64,000 nucleotides of DNA from Clitoria ternatea (GCA_037962975.1 JAYKXN010000101.1:62001-126000); one strand, 5' to 3'. Shown: positions 17,964 through 31,483, counted from the stretch's first letter. Notes: generated by a model from the sequence alone, not told the origin. Numbers and translations: made by a program.

Positions 17964-20900
17964 CAAGAATTATTGACAAGTTAATATATTTACCTAATAT
18001 AACTAAATTTCTTAATCAACATAAAATAACATAATATGGTGATAGAAAAAGCACTAGTGGTGAGACTTCTTTTCTTTTTAAAAGTTTTAAACAATATTTA
18101 TAAATACATTCAATGTTGTTTTGGATTCCTTACAATGAAAGTACGAAATAATTTTCATGCATGCGTACGTGCGTCCATGCATGCGTGTCCATTTATGAAG
18201 TCTTTGTGAGTTTCTTTATTCGTTTAATGACTTTAATAAAACGTTTTTTGTACAAATAGCATTCTTAAATGGATTCAGTCATCTTTGATATCAATTATAT
18301 GTTAATATTTTTATAAATATTATTCTTGATTAGAATTCTCTCACTTTTGCTATCAATTATCAATAGAAGTTGATTAATTCCCTTTTTCCATTTATTGATC
18401 GTAAAGATCGATAGTAAAAGAATCTGACAAAAAGAATTAAGAAATTATATATTATTAATAATTATATGCTTTTATCTTTTAAGGTTTATTTAGTAAGAGA
18501 ATCACGTAAGGGGTCACATCAAGTCTTAATTGATGCACTTAATTTAAAATATATTAATATTAATAAAAAATATAAATAATATATTTTATTTTTCCTTAGT
18601 TTTTCATGTATTTTCTTTTATCCTTTTTATGAGACGTGTTTTTGAATTCTTGTTAATTTTTATATGACTTCTTTCAATTTACAGTGTGCATTGATTATTT
18701 TTTCAACACATACTGTTAATAAATAATCATGAAAATATTTATATCAGTGGAATATGAAATAATCATTGATATTTCATCCTTATTATTCAATGTAATTTTA
18801 AAAGTATACCAAGAATAATTGACAAGTTTAATATGTTTACCTAAAATAACTAAATTTCTTAATCAACATAAAATAACATAATATGGTGATTGAAAAAGAA
18901 CTAGTGGCGAGACTTCTTTTCTTTTTAAAAGTTTTATACAATGTTTATAAATACTTTCAAGGTTGTTTTGGATTCCATACAATTAAACTACTTAACAATT
19001 GTTGTGTATGCGTACGTGTGTCCAAGCATACGTGTCCATTTATGAAGTCTTTGTGAGTTTTTTAGTCGTTTTATGACGTGAATGAATCATTATTTGTACA
19101 AATTGCATTCTTAAATGGATTCAGTCATCTTTGATATCAATTATATAATATTATTTTTATAAATATTATTCTTAATTAGAATTCTCTCTCTTTTGCTATC
19201 AATTATCAATAGAGGTTGATTAATTCCCCTTTTTCCATTTATTGATAGTAAAGATCGATAGTAAAAGAATCTCACAAAAATAATTCACAAATTATATATT
19301 ATTAATAATTATATTCTATCTTTTTTAAGGAGTCACTCAAGTCTTAATTGATGCATTTAATTTAAAATATATTAATATTAATAAAAATATAAATAATATA
19401 TTTTACTTTCCCTTAGTCTTAATGGCGAGACTTCTTTTCTTTTTAAAAGTTTTATACAATATTTATAAATACTTTTAATGTTGTTTTGGATTCTATAAAA
19501 AAAACTACTTAATAATTTTGATGCGTGCGTACGTACGTCCATGCATGCGTGTGCATTTGTGAAGTCTTTGTGAGTTTTTTTAGTCGTTTTATAACCAGAA
19601 TGATCATTATTTTTACAAATATCCTTCTTAAATGGAGTTAGTCATCTTTGATATCAATTATATGTTATTAGTTTATAAATTTTATTCTTAATTAGATTCT
19701 CTTACTTTTGCTATCAATTATCAATAGAAGATGATGAATTCCCTTTTCCATTTATTGATAGTAAAGATCAATAGTAAAAGAATCAGACAAAAATAATTAA
19801 CAAATTATATATTATTAATAATTATATTCTTTCATTTTTTAAGGTTTATTTAGTAAGAGAATTGCGTAAAGGATCATACCAAGTCTTAGTTGATGCATTT
19901 AATTTAAAATATATTAATATTAATTAAAACTATAAATAATATATTTTATTTTTCCTTAATTTTTAATGTATTTTCTCTTATCCTTTTTTAAATACATACT
20001 CTTATAAATTAAGCTTGATAATATTTATATCAGTAGAATATGAAATAATCATTGATTTTTCTTGTTTATTATTCAATATAATTTAAAAAGTATATCAAAA
20101 ATAGTTGACAAGTTTAATATGTTTATCTATAATAAATAAATTTCTTAATCAACATAAAATAACATAATATGGTGATAGAAAAAGCACTAGTGGTGAGACT
20201 TCTTTTCTTTTTAAAAGTTTTAAACAATATTTATAAATACATTCAATGTTGTTTTGGAGTCGATACAATGAAACTATGAAATAATTTTCATGCATGCGTA
20301 CGTGCGTCCATGCATGTGTGTCCATTTATGTAGTTTTTATGAGTTTCTTTATTCGTTTAATGACTTCAATGAATCATTCTTTGTACAAATAGCATTCTTA
20401 AATGGATTCAGTCATCTTTGATATCAATTATATGTTATTATTTTTATAAATATTATTCTTGATTAGAATTCTCTCACTTTTGCTATCAATTATCAATAGA
20501 AGTTGATTAATTCCCTTTTTCCGTTTATTGATCGTAAAGATCGATAGTAAAAGAATCTGACAAAAAGAATTAACAAATTATATATTATTAATAATAATAT
20601 TCTTTTATCTTTTAAGGTTTATTTAGTAAGAGAATCGCGTAAGGGGTCACATCAAGTCTTAATTGATGCACTTAATTTAAAATATATTAATATTAATGAA
20701 AAATATAAATAATATATTTTATTTTTCCTTAGTTTTTAATGTATTTTCTTTTATCCTTTTTATGTGACGGGTTTTTGAATTCTTGTTAATTTTTATATGA
20801 CTTCTTTCAATTTACAATGTGCATTGATTATTTTTTCAACACATACTGCTAATAAATAATCATGAAAATATTTATATCAGTGGAATAAGAAATAATCATT

Positions 20901-21617
20901 GATATTTCTTCCTTATTATTCAATGTAATTTTAAAAGTATACCAAAAATAATTGACAAGTTTAATATGTTTACCTAAAATAACTAAATTTCTTAATCAAC
21001 ATAAAATAACATAATATGGTGATTGAAAAAGAACTAGTGGCGAGACTTCTTTTCTTTTTAAAAGTTTTATACAATGTTTATAAATACTTTCAAGGTAGTT
21101 TTGGATTCCATACAATGAAACTATTGAATAATTCTCGTGCATGCGTACGTGCATCCATGCGTGTCCATTTATGAAGTCTCTGTAACTTTTTTTAGTCATT
21201 TTATAACATGAATGAATCATTATTTGTATAAATAACATTCTTAAATAGATTCAGTCATCTTTGATATCAATTATATGTTATTATTTTTATAAATATTATT
21301 CTTAGTTGATGCATTTAATTTAAAATATATTAATATTAATTAATAATATAAATAATATATTTTAGTTTTCCTTAATTTTTAATGTATTTTCTCTTATCCT
21401 TTTTGTGACATGTGTTTTAGAATTTTTCATGTTAATTTTTATATGACTTCTTTCAATTTACAATGTGCATTGATTATGTTTTTCAACACATACTTTTATT
21501 AATTAATCTTGATACTTTTTATATTAGTGGAAAATGTAATAATCATTGATCTTTCTTCTTTGTTACTCAATGAAATTTTAAAAGTATACTAAGATTAATT
21601 GACAAGTTTAATATGTC
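17959..21617. repeat. Satellite A array, continued
   Basis: Anchors (ggtgat) at 18038, 18885, 20171 and 21018 give 847-bp steps. One shortened monomer lies between 18885 and 20171 (it re-enters near 19422), and there is an internal deletion near 21303. The pairs 18038/18885 and 20171/21018 look alike in order, suggesting a higher-order unit of about 2.13 kb. The last complete satellite A words are aattgacaagtttaatatgt. Confidence 0.92.
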
Positions 21618-21670
21618 AAAATCTTTACCCTATATTTTAAAACATTGATTCAAAAATGAATTATTAGTGT

Positions 21671-21672
<2 letters not shown>

Positions 21673-21714
<42 letters not shown>
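21673..21714. repeat. (AC)n(AT)n microsatellite inside satellite B
   Basis: About 14 AC units followed by 7 AT units. The equivalent place in the other satellite B monomers has shorter AC and longer AT runs, for example around 23575-23601 and 31493-31516. Confidence 0.95.
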
Positions 21715-23049
21715 GAGCAAAGAACATAATAATAACATTTAATAGGTTTAAGAAGAAATCAAACTTATAAACATTAAGATTAACTACATATTTAACTTTT
21801 TAAAAATGGTTTTCTATATTATTCTTCAAAAATAAGAAAATTGAGTCCTTTCTTTTTTACTCTAAATACGGGTGCTACTCATCATAGCCTACACATATGT
21901 TGTCAACATTGCCTCACAACATAACCATATTGTTTCTTTCAGTGAAATAATCCTAAGGTTTGCTTATGAAGTCTATTTAGCTAAATTTATAATGTTTATT
22001 AGGTCACTATGATTTCAAAAATATAACTAGTATAATTATAAAAATAATTACGATAACTATTTTTAATTTTAACTTTATAATATTTTAAAATTATTAAGTT
22101 ATTGTTTTATATGTTTTGTTTTTAGATTTCAAAGATGAGTCAGTACTGACATATTAAGGAATAAACAATATCTAAATTGAGCTTTAAAAGATCATAACTC
22201 AAGATAATTTGAGCTCAAAATTAGCATTTAAGTGGACTACACAAGCTTTGAAAATGCTTCATCTATTAGTTTCCATCAAATAAGTAATTTCTAAATAAAA
22301 TTTCCAGGGGTTTCAAAGAATTCTTGAACTCAGAACCATATTGAAAATTTGTTATTGAAGTTTGAATTTGATTTTTAGCACTGAAGAGCTAAAACTTAGA
22401 GTATATTTTGATGGCTAATTTTAGAATATTAGAATTATTAAATTCAAATAATAAGTATTTACAAAAGAAGTCTTATGTGAAGAAATATTAAGATATATCT
22501 GAGAATCATATCTAGTCACGTATCTATATCTATAACTGATTTGCAAATTTACTATGTCAAAAACTTTACCTTAAAGTCTAAAACATTGATTTACAAATGA
22601 ATTATTAATGTGTACACACACAAACATATATAAATATATATATATATATAAGAGTAAAGAACATAATAATAACATTGAATAGGTTTAAGAAGAAGTCAAA
22701 CTTATAAAACATTAAGCTTAACTATATATTAAACTTTTAAAAAATGTTTCTCTATATTACTCTTCAAAAACAAGAAAATGAAGTCTTTTCTTTTTCACTC
22801 TAAATAGTTGTGTCAGTCATCATAACCTACACATATGTGGTCAACATTGCCTCACAACACAATCATATTTTTTCTTTCAGTGAAATTGTCCTATGGTTTG
22901 CTTATCAAGTCTACTTAGCTAAATTTATAATGTCTATTAGGTCACTATGATTTCCAAAATATAACTAGTATAATTATAAAAACAATTACCATAATTATTT
23001 TTAACTTTATAATATTTTAAAATATTAAGTTCTTATTCTATATTTTTGT

Positions 23050-23568
23050 TTTTAGATTTCGAAGATGGGTCAGTACCGACATATTAAGGAACAAACAATA
23101 TCTAAATTAAGCTTTAAAAGATCATAACTCAACATACTTTGAGCTCAATATTAGCATTTAAATGGACTACACAAGCTTTAAAAATTCTTCACGTATTAGT
23201 TTCCATCAAATACGTCATTCCTAAATAAAATTTTCTGGTGTTTCAAAGAATTCTTGAACTTATAATCATATTGAAAATTTCTTATTGAAGTTTTAATTTG
23301 ATTTTTAGCATTGAAGAGTTAAACCTTAGAGTATATTTGGATGGCTAATTTTAGAATGTTAGAATTATTAGATTCAAATAATAAGTATTTACAAAATTAG
23401 TCTTCTGTGAACAAGTATTAAGAGATTTTTGAGAATCATATCTATCCATGTATGTATATGTATAATTGATTTGCAAATCCATCATTTTTATGTTAATTTA
23501 CTATATCAAAACCTTTACCCTAAATTTTAGAATAATGATTTAAAAATGAATTATTAATCTATACACAC

Positions 23569-23606
<38 letters not shown>

Positions 23607-24523
23607 GTAAAGAACATAATAATAACATTTAATAGGTTTAAGAAGAAGTCAAACTTATAAAACTTTAAGATTAACTACATATTAAACTTTTTAAAAATGG
23701 TTCTCTATATTACTCTTCAAAAATAAGAAAATGAAGTCCTCTCTTTTTTACTCTAAATAGGGGTGTCACTCATCATATCCTACACATACGTGGTCAACAT
23801 TGCATCACAACACAACCATACTTTTCCTTTTAGTGAAATTGTCCTAAGGTTTGTTTATCATGTCTATTTAGCTATATTTATAATATCTATTAGGTCACTA
23901 TGATTTCAAAAATGTAACTAGTACAAATATAAAAACAATTACCATACATATTTTTAATTTTATAATATTTTAAAATTATTAAGTTGTTATTCTATATGGT
24001 TTATTTTTAGATTTAAAAGATGGGTCAGTACCGACATATTAAGGAACAAACAATATCTAAATTAAGCTTTAAAAGATCATAACTCAACATACTTTGAGCT
24101 CAATATTAGCATTTAAATGGACTACACAAGCTTTAAAAATTCTTCACGTATTAGTTTCCATCAAATACGTCATTCCTAAATAAAATTTTCTGGTGTTTCA
24201 AAGAATTCTTGAACTTATAATCATATTGAAAATTTCTTATTGAAGTTTTAATTTGATTTTTAGCATTGAAGAGTTAAACCTTAGAGTATATTTGGATGGC
24301 TAATTTTAGAATGTTAGAATTATTAGATTCAAATAATAAGTATTTACAAAATTAGTCTTCTGTGAACAAGTATTAAGAGATTTTTGAGAATCATATCTAT
24401 CCATGTATGTATATGTATAATTGATTTGCAAATCCATCATTTTTATGTTAATTTACTATATCAAAACCTTTACCCTAAATTTTAGAATAATGATTTAAAA
24501 ATGAATTATTAATCTATACACAC

Positions 24524-24559
<36 letters not shown>

Positions 24560-25390
24560 GTAAAGAACATAATAATAACATTTAATAGGTTTAAGAAGAA
24601 GTCAAACTTATAAAACTTTAAGATTAACTACATATTAAACTTTTTAAAAATGGTTCTCTATATTACTCTTCAAAAATAAGAAAATGAAGTCCTCTCTTTT
24701 TTACTCTAAATAGGGGTGTCACTCATCATATCCTACACATACGTGGTCAACATTGCATCACAACACAACCATACTTTTCCTTTTAGTGAAATTGTCCTAA
24801 GGTTTGTTTATCATGTCTATTTAGCTATATTTATAATATCTATTAGGTCACTATGATTTCAAAAATGTAACTAGTACAAATATAAAAACAATTACCATAC
24901 ATATTTTTAATTTTATAATATTTTAAAATTATTAAGTTGTTATTCTATATGGTTTATTTTTAGATTTAAAAGATGGGTCAGTACCGACATATTAAGGAAC
25001 AAACAATATCTAAATTAAGCTTTAAAAGATCATAACTCAACATACTTTGAGCTCAATATTAGCATTTAAATGGACTACACAAGCTTTAAAAATTCTTCAC
25101 GTATTAGTTTCCATCAAATACGTCATTCCTAAATAAAATTTTCTGGTGTTTCAAAGAATTCTTGAACTTATAATCATATTGAAAATTTCTTATTGAAGTT
25201 TTAATTTGATTTTTAGCATTGAAGAGTTAAACCTTAGAGTATATTTGGATGGCTAATTTTAGAATGTTAGAATTATTAGATTCAAATAATAAGTATTTAC
25301 AAAATTAGTCTTCTGTGAACAAGTATTAAGAGATTTTTGAGAATCATATCTATCCATGTATGTATATGTATAATTGATTTGCAAATCCAT
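23050..25390. repeat. Run of near-identical satellite B monomers
   Basis: Blocks beginning gggtcagtaccgacat at 23067, 24022 and 24975 (steps 955 and 953 bp) match almost without change for about a monomer each, while neighbouring monomers differ at many sites. The small step difference comes from the TA run. Confidence 0.85.
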
Positions 25391-27558
25391 CATTTATATG
25401 TTACTTTACTATGTCAAAAACTTTACCCTAAATTTTAAAATATTGATTTAAAAATGGAATATTAATGTGTACACACACAAATATTATATATATATATATA
25501 AGTAAAGAATATAATAATAACATTTAATAGGCTTAAGAAGAAGCCAAACTTATAAAAGTTTAAGATTAACTACATATTAAACTTTTTAAAACTGGTTCTC
25601 TATATTACTCTTCAAAAACAAGAAAATGAAGTCCTTTCTTTTTTACTCTAAATAGGGGTGTCACTCATCATATGCTACACATACGTGGTCAACATTGCCT
25701 CACAACACAACCATATTTTTACTTTAAGTGAAATTGTCCTAAGGTTTGCTTATCAAGTCTATTTAGCTATATTTATAATGTATATTAGGTCACTATGATT
25801 TCAAAAATGCAACTAGTAAAATTATAAAAACAATTACCATAACTATTTTTAATTTTAATTTTATAATATTTTAAAATTATTAAGTTGTTATTCTATATGA
25901 TTTGTTTTTAGATTTCAAAGATGGGTCAATACCGACATATTAAGGAACAAACAATATCTAAATTAAGCTTTAAAAGATCATAACTGAACATAATTTAAGC
26001 TCAATATTAGCATTTAAATGGACTACACAAGCTTTGAAAATGCTTCACGTATTAGTTTTCATCAAACAAGTTATTCCTAAATAAACTTTTCTGGGGTTTC
26101 AAAGAATTCTTTAACTCACAATCATATTGACAATTTCTTATTGAAGTTTGAATTTAATTTTTAGCATTGAAGAGCTAAACCTTATAGTATATTTGGATGA
26201 CTAATTTTAGAATGTTAGAATTCAAATAATAAGTATTTACAAAACGAGTCTTATGTGAACAAATATTAAGAGATATCTAAGAATCATATCTATTCATGTA
26301 TGTATATGTATAATTGATTTGTAAATCAATTATTTTTATGTTACTTTACTATGTCAAAAACTTTACCCTAAATTTTAAAATATTAATTTAAAATGAATTA
26401 TTAATGTGCATACAAACAAATATATATATATATATATATATGAGTAAAGAACATAATAATAACTTTTAATAGGCTTAAGAAGAAGCCATACTTATAAAAC
26501 ATTAAGATTAAGTACATATTAAACTTTTTAAAAATGGTTCCCTATTATACTCTTCAAAAACAAGAAAATAAAGTCCTTTCTATTTTACTATAAATAAGGG
26601 TGTTACTCATCATAGCCTACACACATGTGGTCTACATTGCCTTACAACATAACCATATTTTTCTTTTAGTTAAATTATTCTAAGATTTACTTATCAAGTC
26701 TATTTAGCTATATTTATAATGTCTACAAGGTCACTATGATTTCAAAAATGTAAGTAGTAAAATTATAAAAACAATTACCATAACCATTTTTAATTTTATA
26801 ATATTTTAAAATTATAAAGTTATTATTCTATATGTTTTGTTTTTAGATTTCAAAGATGTGTCAGTACCGGCATATTAATGAACAAATAATATCCAAATTG
26901 AGCTTTAAAGGATCATAACTCAACATAATTTGAGCTCAAAATTAACATTTAAATGGACTATACAAGCTTAAAAAATGCTTTATCTATTAGTTTCCCTCAT
27001 ATAATTAATTCCTAAATAAAATTTTCAGGGGTTTCAAAGAATACTTGAACTCACAAGCATATTGAAACTTCATTATATAAGTTTGAATTTTATTTTTAGC
27101 ATTGAAGAGCTAAGCCTTAGACAATATTTGGATGGCTAATTTTAGAATGTTAGAATTATTAAATTCAAATAATAAGTATTTAAAAATGAGTCTTATATGA
27201 ACAAATATTAAGAGATATTTGAGAATCATATCTCTTTATGTATGTATATGTATAATTGATTTACAAATCCATCATTTATATGTTACTTTACTATGTCAAA
27301 AACTTTACCCTAAATTTTAAAATATGGATTTGAAAATGAATTATTAATGTTCATACACATAAATATATATATATATACACACACGAGTAAAGAACATAAT
27401 AATAACATTTAATAGGTTTAAGAAAAAGCCAAACTTATAAAACATTAAGATTAACTACGTATTAAACTTTTTAAAAATGGTTCTCTATATTACTCTTCAA
27501 AAATAAGAAAATGAAGTCCTTTCTTTTTTACTCTAAATAGGGGTGTCACTCATCATAG

Positions 27559-27561
27559 CCT
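27559..27561. repeat. Target site duplication CCT, left of CACTA element
   Basis: Intact satellite B reads catcatagcctacacatatg. Here catcatagcct is followed by the transposon, and the sequence resumes with cctacacatatg at 30740. Confidence 0.95.
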
Positions 27562-27573
27562 CACTACAAGAAA
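27562..27573 (+). repeat. CACTA terminal inverted repeat, left
   Basis: CACTACAAGAAA, pairing with the right end at 30728-30739 with one mismatch. Confidence 0.92.
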
Positions 27574-28123
27574 ACCAGGAATTAGTGGCGGTTTTAAACG
27601 TGCACTAGCAGCAGTTTTAACCGCAACCAAAATAATTATCGGCGGTTGTAAAACTACCGCTAAACATCCTGCCAGGAATAATTTTAACATCGGTTTTTTA
27701 ACCCACCAGTATTCCAACAGAAACCGCCACTAATCTATTAACTAAAGTAAAAAAAATTAATATATATATTAACCATTCTTAAATGCCACAAATAAGGGCC
27801 ATCAATTCATGAAGTGAGAAGAATAGAAATTCATATCATCAATTCATGCAAGATGTATACAAATGTCTCCTTTTTATTTTAATTGGTCTTTTTGTAAAAT
27901 GGTAATGTCATGCAAGATATATACAAATATCTGTAACATACTAAAATCTTATGTGTGTCTCTATATTTTGACAACCAACTCAGAAAAATTATAGAATTGT
28001 CAATGGTGTCCTTAAACTTTTAATATGGAATGAAGTAGAAAAAAATGCTAATAAACTTTTACTCAAATACTATAATTCTTTCTCTCTAGTGCATATCTTT
28101 GAAAATAAATAAATAAACTAAAG

Positions 28124-28125
<2 letters not shown>

Positions 28126-28161
<36 letters not shown>
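28126..28161. repeat. (TA)n microsatellite inside the CACTA element
   Basis: About 18 TA units in uninterrupted succession, between AT-rich filler segments of the transposon. Confidence 0.95.
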
Positions 28162-28164
<3 letters not shown>

Positions 28165-28639
28165 GATTGATGTTTTAAATAAAAACTAAATTCCAAATAT
28201 GCAATATGCTCCAAATATGGAAGTCCAACTCCTCTTGTCTGAATTATCATTTATGTAATATATATTGCTCCACATAAGTTTTTACCCTTTTATGAGTTCC
28301 TACTAATTAAATGTGTAATGATTAAAATTGTACATTATCATTACTTTAATTTCACTCATGTATGGGTTCTTCTTGCCTAAAAAAACTACTTCAAAGAGTC
28401 ATCCATAGAATAACAAATTTATTAGAGAACATTCTTTATCAAACTCAGACATCACCTACTTGAAGAGGAGAAACAACATGCCCATATCCATATTGCGTTT
28501 TAATTAATTGAAACCAAAATTCACATAATAGCAAGTATCGGACCCTTTTAACTACTTACCTGAGGGCCCATAATAGTAATACAAATTAGGAGGGAATTTA
28601 ATGAAAATGAATAGAAGCCAAAAAGATAAAAATAATATT

Positions 28640-29528
28640 TTAGAGTATAATTCTCGATGTTGCTTCTTCAACAGAAAGGGCTTTGGTAATAACATCCATG
28701 GTACAACAACAAGTGCCAACAGTAGTAACACGACCTAACAACAATGAAACAGTGGAGAGTTCAGATGTGATATGGCTTCTGTTCAGTATTTTTAAATAGA
28801 AAAATGGATCCAAATCAAAGTTGAAATTTCTTACTTAAAGGAACTGTTGGCCAACAAAAAGCTGGTTTTCACCTAAATCATCAGTTGGACTTAGGAACAT
28901 GTATATCATCACATGATACAGGTCAGCCTTTGATCTAGTGCACCACTTCATCTAGGGAACAAACTGGTACCTAAAGCAACATTAGAAAAGCATACAATGA
29001 ATAGTGAACACTATAAACAACAAACCACAGACCACATTCAACTAATGTTGTACTTTTGCTATTACCATACATTTCTGTTGTTTTCAAAGTATTTTGCATT
29101 ATAGTAACTCATTATAATTCTAAGATTCATTTGAGATACTCCTAGTAGAATTGACATCTTCATCTTTAAGGAGTTAAGAAATGGCAGTTCACTCCGAGTA
29201 CCATACCATTTAGGATCCACACCAAACGGGTAAGCGTCACGTACTTTTATTAAGCCTATGGTGGAAGCATCCCTAAGGATGAAATAATAAATATTACGCA
29301 CATATATAAGGTGACCAGCAAGCATAAAAGACAATCAATACTTTGAATAAATTATATTAGTAACCACCTGCATGAAGTATCACGACATCCATAGGCTGAT
29401 GGTCCAAACAGTTCAAATGGAACAGAGAAGAATTCATTATATATGAACCCCGTATAGATTGAGAAGAGTGTCATCATCAAAACAACATAGCATCCACCAA
29501 AAGCCATTTTTAATATATCTCTAAGTTT
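28640..29528 (-). pseudogene. VHA-a: Captured fragment of V-type H+-ATPase subunit a (VHA-a), four exons
   Basis: Conceptual translation on the minus strand gives pieces of the membrane half of V-ATPase subunit a, the proton-channel subunit of vacuolar and Golgi pumps. Exon A (29528-29368) has FSIYTGFIYNEFFSVPFELF. Exon B (29272-29071) has YPFGVDPKWYGTRSELPFLN then KMKMSILLGVSQMNL. Exon C (about 28969-28845) has YQFVP, a stop, then KADLYHVMIYMFLSPTDDLG. Exon D (28734-about 28640) has VPWMLLPKPFLLKKQH. Exons A and B join through consensus splice sites in phase, so the fragment was taken as genomic DNA, not as a retrocopy. Exon C carries an in-frame TAG and lacks about 16 residues expected before KWCT. 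The N-terminal half of the gene is absent. It is not functional as a pump subunit. Confidence 0.88.
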
Positions 29529-29539
29529 CTGCCATCAAC

Positions 29540-30727
29540 ATTGAACAAAACTGATGCTGGGATAAAATAAGAGAAAACAAAATTAGAAGCAAAACAACAA
29601 AAAGGCATTTCACAAAACAGTTGGTGTTCAAGAAAAATATAGGCTAAAAACAAAGTCTAAAACTGAACCAGAACCAATGAATCATCATAGAACTGTTATC
29701 AAACACCATATCTTCATGCTCGAACAAACACCAAATAAAGGATGTAACCATGAATCCAAGGGAACTACCATTAGGAATCATGGAAAAATTTGTCGATCCA
29801 AATGCTTTCAATGATCTAAATCCATCAAACATAACAAAAAAAAAAAGATTGATACACTAATCCAGTTTCACAATAGTAACTTTAATAGAAATATGGATCC
29901 TTCTACAATATGGTGAGCAGCCAGCCAAAACCAATGATAAATGCTAAATCAAGCATATGATGGTAGAACAAAAAATAGAGCAGCGAAGACTGTTGGACAG
30001 AAGGAAATCATGATTTTCTTTTATACTGTAAAAGCACATAAACAGAAACTATAAAAGTGCATAAACAGAAGCAAAAATAGAACCCAAAAATCATAAATCA
30101 CTGTAACAAAAGAAAGACTAACCCAGAAACTATATAGAAACTTCAGAAGCAGAAAAATAAGTAATAACAAAATGAGAAATTAAAACCTTATAAAACTCAG
30201 CGTGAAATGGAAGAAGCAAAAATGTTGAAGCTTCAAATTTTAGAGGCAATGGTAACAGTGAAGTGGTGCTACAGTGGAACGCTAGTCACAGTGAGAAGAT
30301 GAGACGCGTGGTGGTTTGAAGGCATGATGGTTCACCATTGGGACTCTTCCATGGTGGCACAGTCACGCAGCGAGCGGAGGTACGACAAGGACTATAAGAA
30401 GGTACATGTGAACAAAGGCACGATGGGGAGAAAGGATTAAGAGATGAGAGGAAGAGAGTGAAAAGGTGCTGAACAGAGAGTGAGATACGTGGTAGATAAG
30501 AGGGAAATGGGAAAAATTAAGGGTTAGGGATTTAGGAGAAGAGGGAAATGAAAATAAAAGAACCATGATGGGAGGGAAAAAGACCACGTGACCTGCACGT
30601 GCCCATTTAATGGGAAATTAACGGCAGTTACAGAATCGCTGTTAACTTTCTTCATCCAATTCAATAATGTGCTTACTTGTGGTAGTTTTAAGTAACCCCT
30701 ACTAATAAACCGCCATAAAACTGAATA
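29540..30727. other. Transposon interior of unknown origin
   Basis: About 1.2 kb without a recognised gene. Minus-strand ORFs of 62-74 residues (29644-29832, 30363-30587, 30524-30748) have no known domain. The 30200-30600 part is purine-rich on the plus strand (gagaag, gaggaag) and could be another captured segment or ordinary CACTA filler. Confidence 0.4.
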
Positions 30728-30739
30728 TTTCTTATAGTG
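30728..30739 (-). repeat. CACTA terminal inverted repeat, right
   Basis: TTTCTTATAGTG on the plus strand, the inverted partner of 27562-27573. Confidence 0.92.
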
Positions 30740-30742
30740 CCT
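30740..30742. repeat. Target site duplication CCT, right of CACTA element
   Basis: A direct copy of 27559-27561, after which the interrupted satellite B monomer continues with acacatatgttgtcaac. Confidence 0.95.
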
Positions 30743-31483
30743 ACACATATGTTGTCAACATTGCCTCACAACATAACCACATTTTTTTCTTTTAGTGAAA
30801 TTGTCCTAAGGTTTGCTTATCAAGTCTATTTAGCTAAATTTATAATGTCTATTGGGTCACTATGATTTCAAAAATATAACTAGTATAATTATAAAAACAA
30901 TTACCATCACTATTTTTAATTGTAATTTTATAATATTTTAAAAATTATTAAGTTGATAGTCTATATGTTTCATTTTTAGATTTCCAATATGAGTCACTAC
31001 CGACATATGAAGGAACAAACAATATCTAAATTGAGCCTTAAAAGATCATAACTCAACATAATTTGAGCTCAAAATTAGCATTTAAATGGACTACACAAGC
31101 TTTGAAAATGCTTCATCTATTAGTTTCCATCAAATAAGTAATTCCTAAATAAAATTTCCAGGTGTTTCAAACAATTCTTGAACTCACAATAATATTGAAA
31201 AATCATTGTTGAAGTTTGAATTTAATTTTTAGCATTGAAGAGCTAAGTCTTAGAGTATATTTGGATGGCTAATTTTAGAATGTTAGAATTATTAAATTCA
31301 AATAATAAGTATTTACAAAACAAGTCTTATGAGAAAAATATTAAGAAATATCTGAGAATCATATCTAGTCATGTATCTATATATATAATTGATTTGCAAA
31401 TCCATCATTTATTTGTTACTTTACTATGTCAAAAACTTTACCCTAAATTTTAAAACATTGATTTTAAAAAAATTATTAATGTG

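Larger units (their letters stand above)
21618..27561. repeat. Satellite B array, left part
   Basis: Six to seven monomers of about 936-956 bp, unrelated to satellite A. The anchor agaacataataataacattt recurs near 21721, 22658, 23611, 24568, 25506, 26446 and 27390. Other conserved blocks are gtttccatcaaataag, gaattcttgaactcac, gttttgtttttagatttcaaag and ggtcagtaccgacatattaag. Each monomer has an (AC)n(AT)n run before the anchor. No credible gene is present. Confidence 0.92.
27562..30739. mobile_element. Non-autonomous CACTA (En/Spm-type) transposon with captured gene fragment
   Basis: A 3178-bp element. It begins CACTACAAGAAA and ends, read on the other strand, CACTATAAGAAA (11 of 12 match), with a 3-bp CCT target duplication, the standard for CACTA elements. 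Sub-terminal regions carry several ggcggtttta/taaaaccgcc-like words in both orientations (27588-27735, 30660-30722), as expected for transposase binding. I see no transposase. Inside are AT-rich filler, a (TA)n run, and a multi-exon V-ATPase subunit a fragment. The interior between 29540 and 30650 is less AT-rich than the satellite and has no product I recognise. Confidence 0.92.

Noticed and set aside
29062..29334. 90-codon minus-strand ORF as an independent gene
   Set aside because: Its first 20 or so codons are intron sequence before the acceptor at 29273. The rest is exon B of the captured VHA-a fragment, so it is part of the pseudogene.
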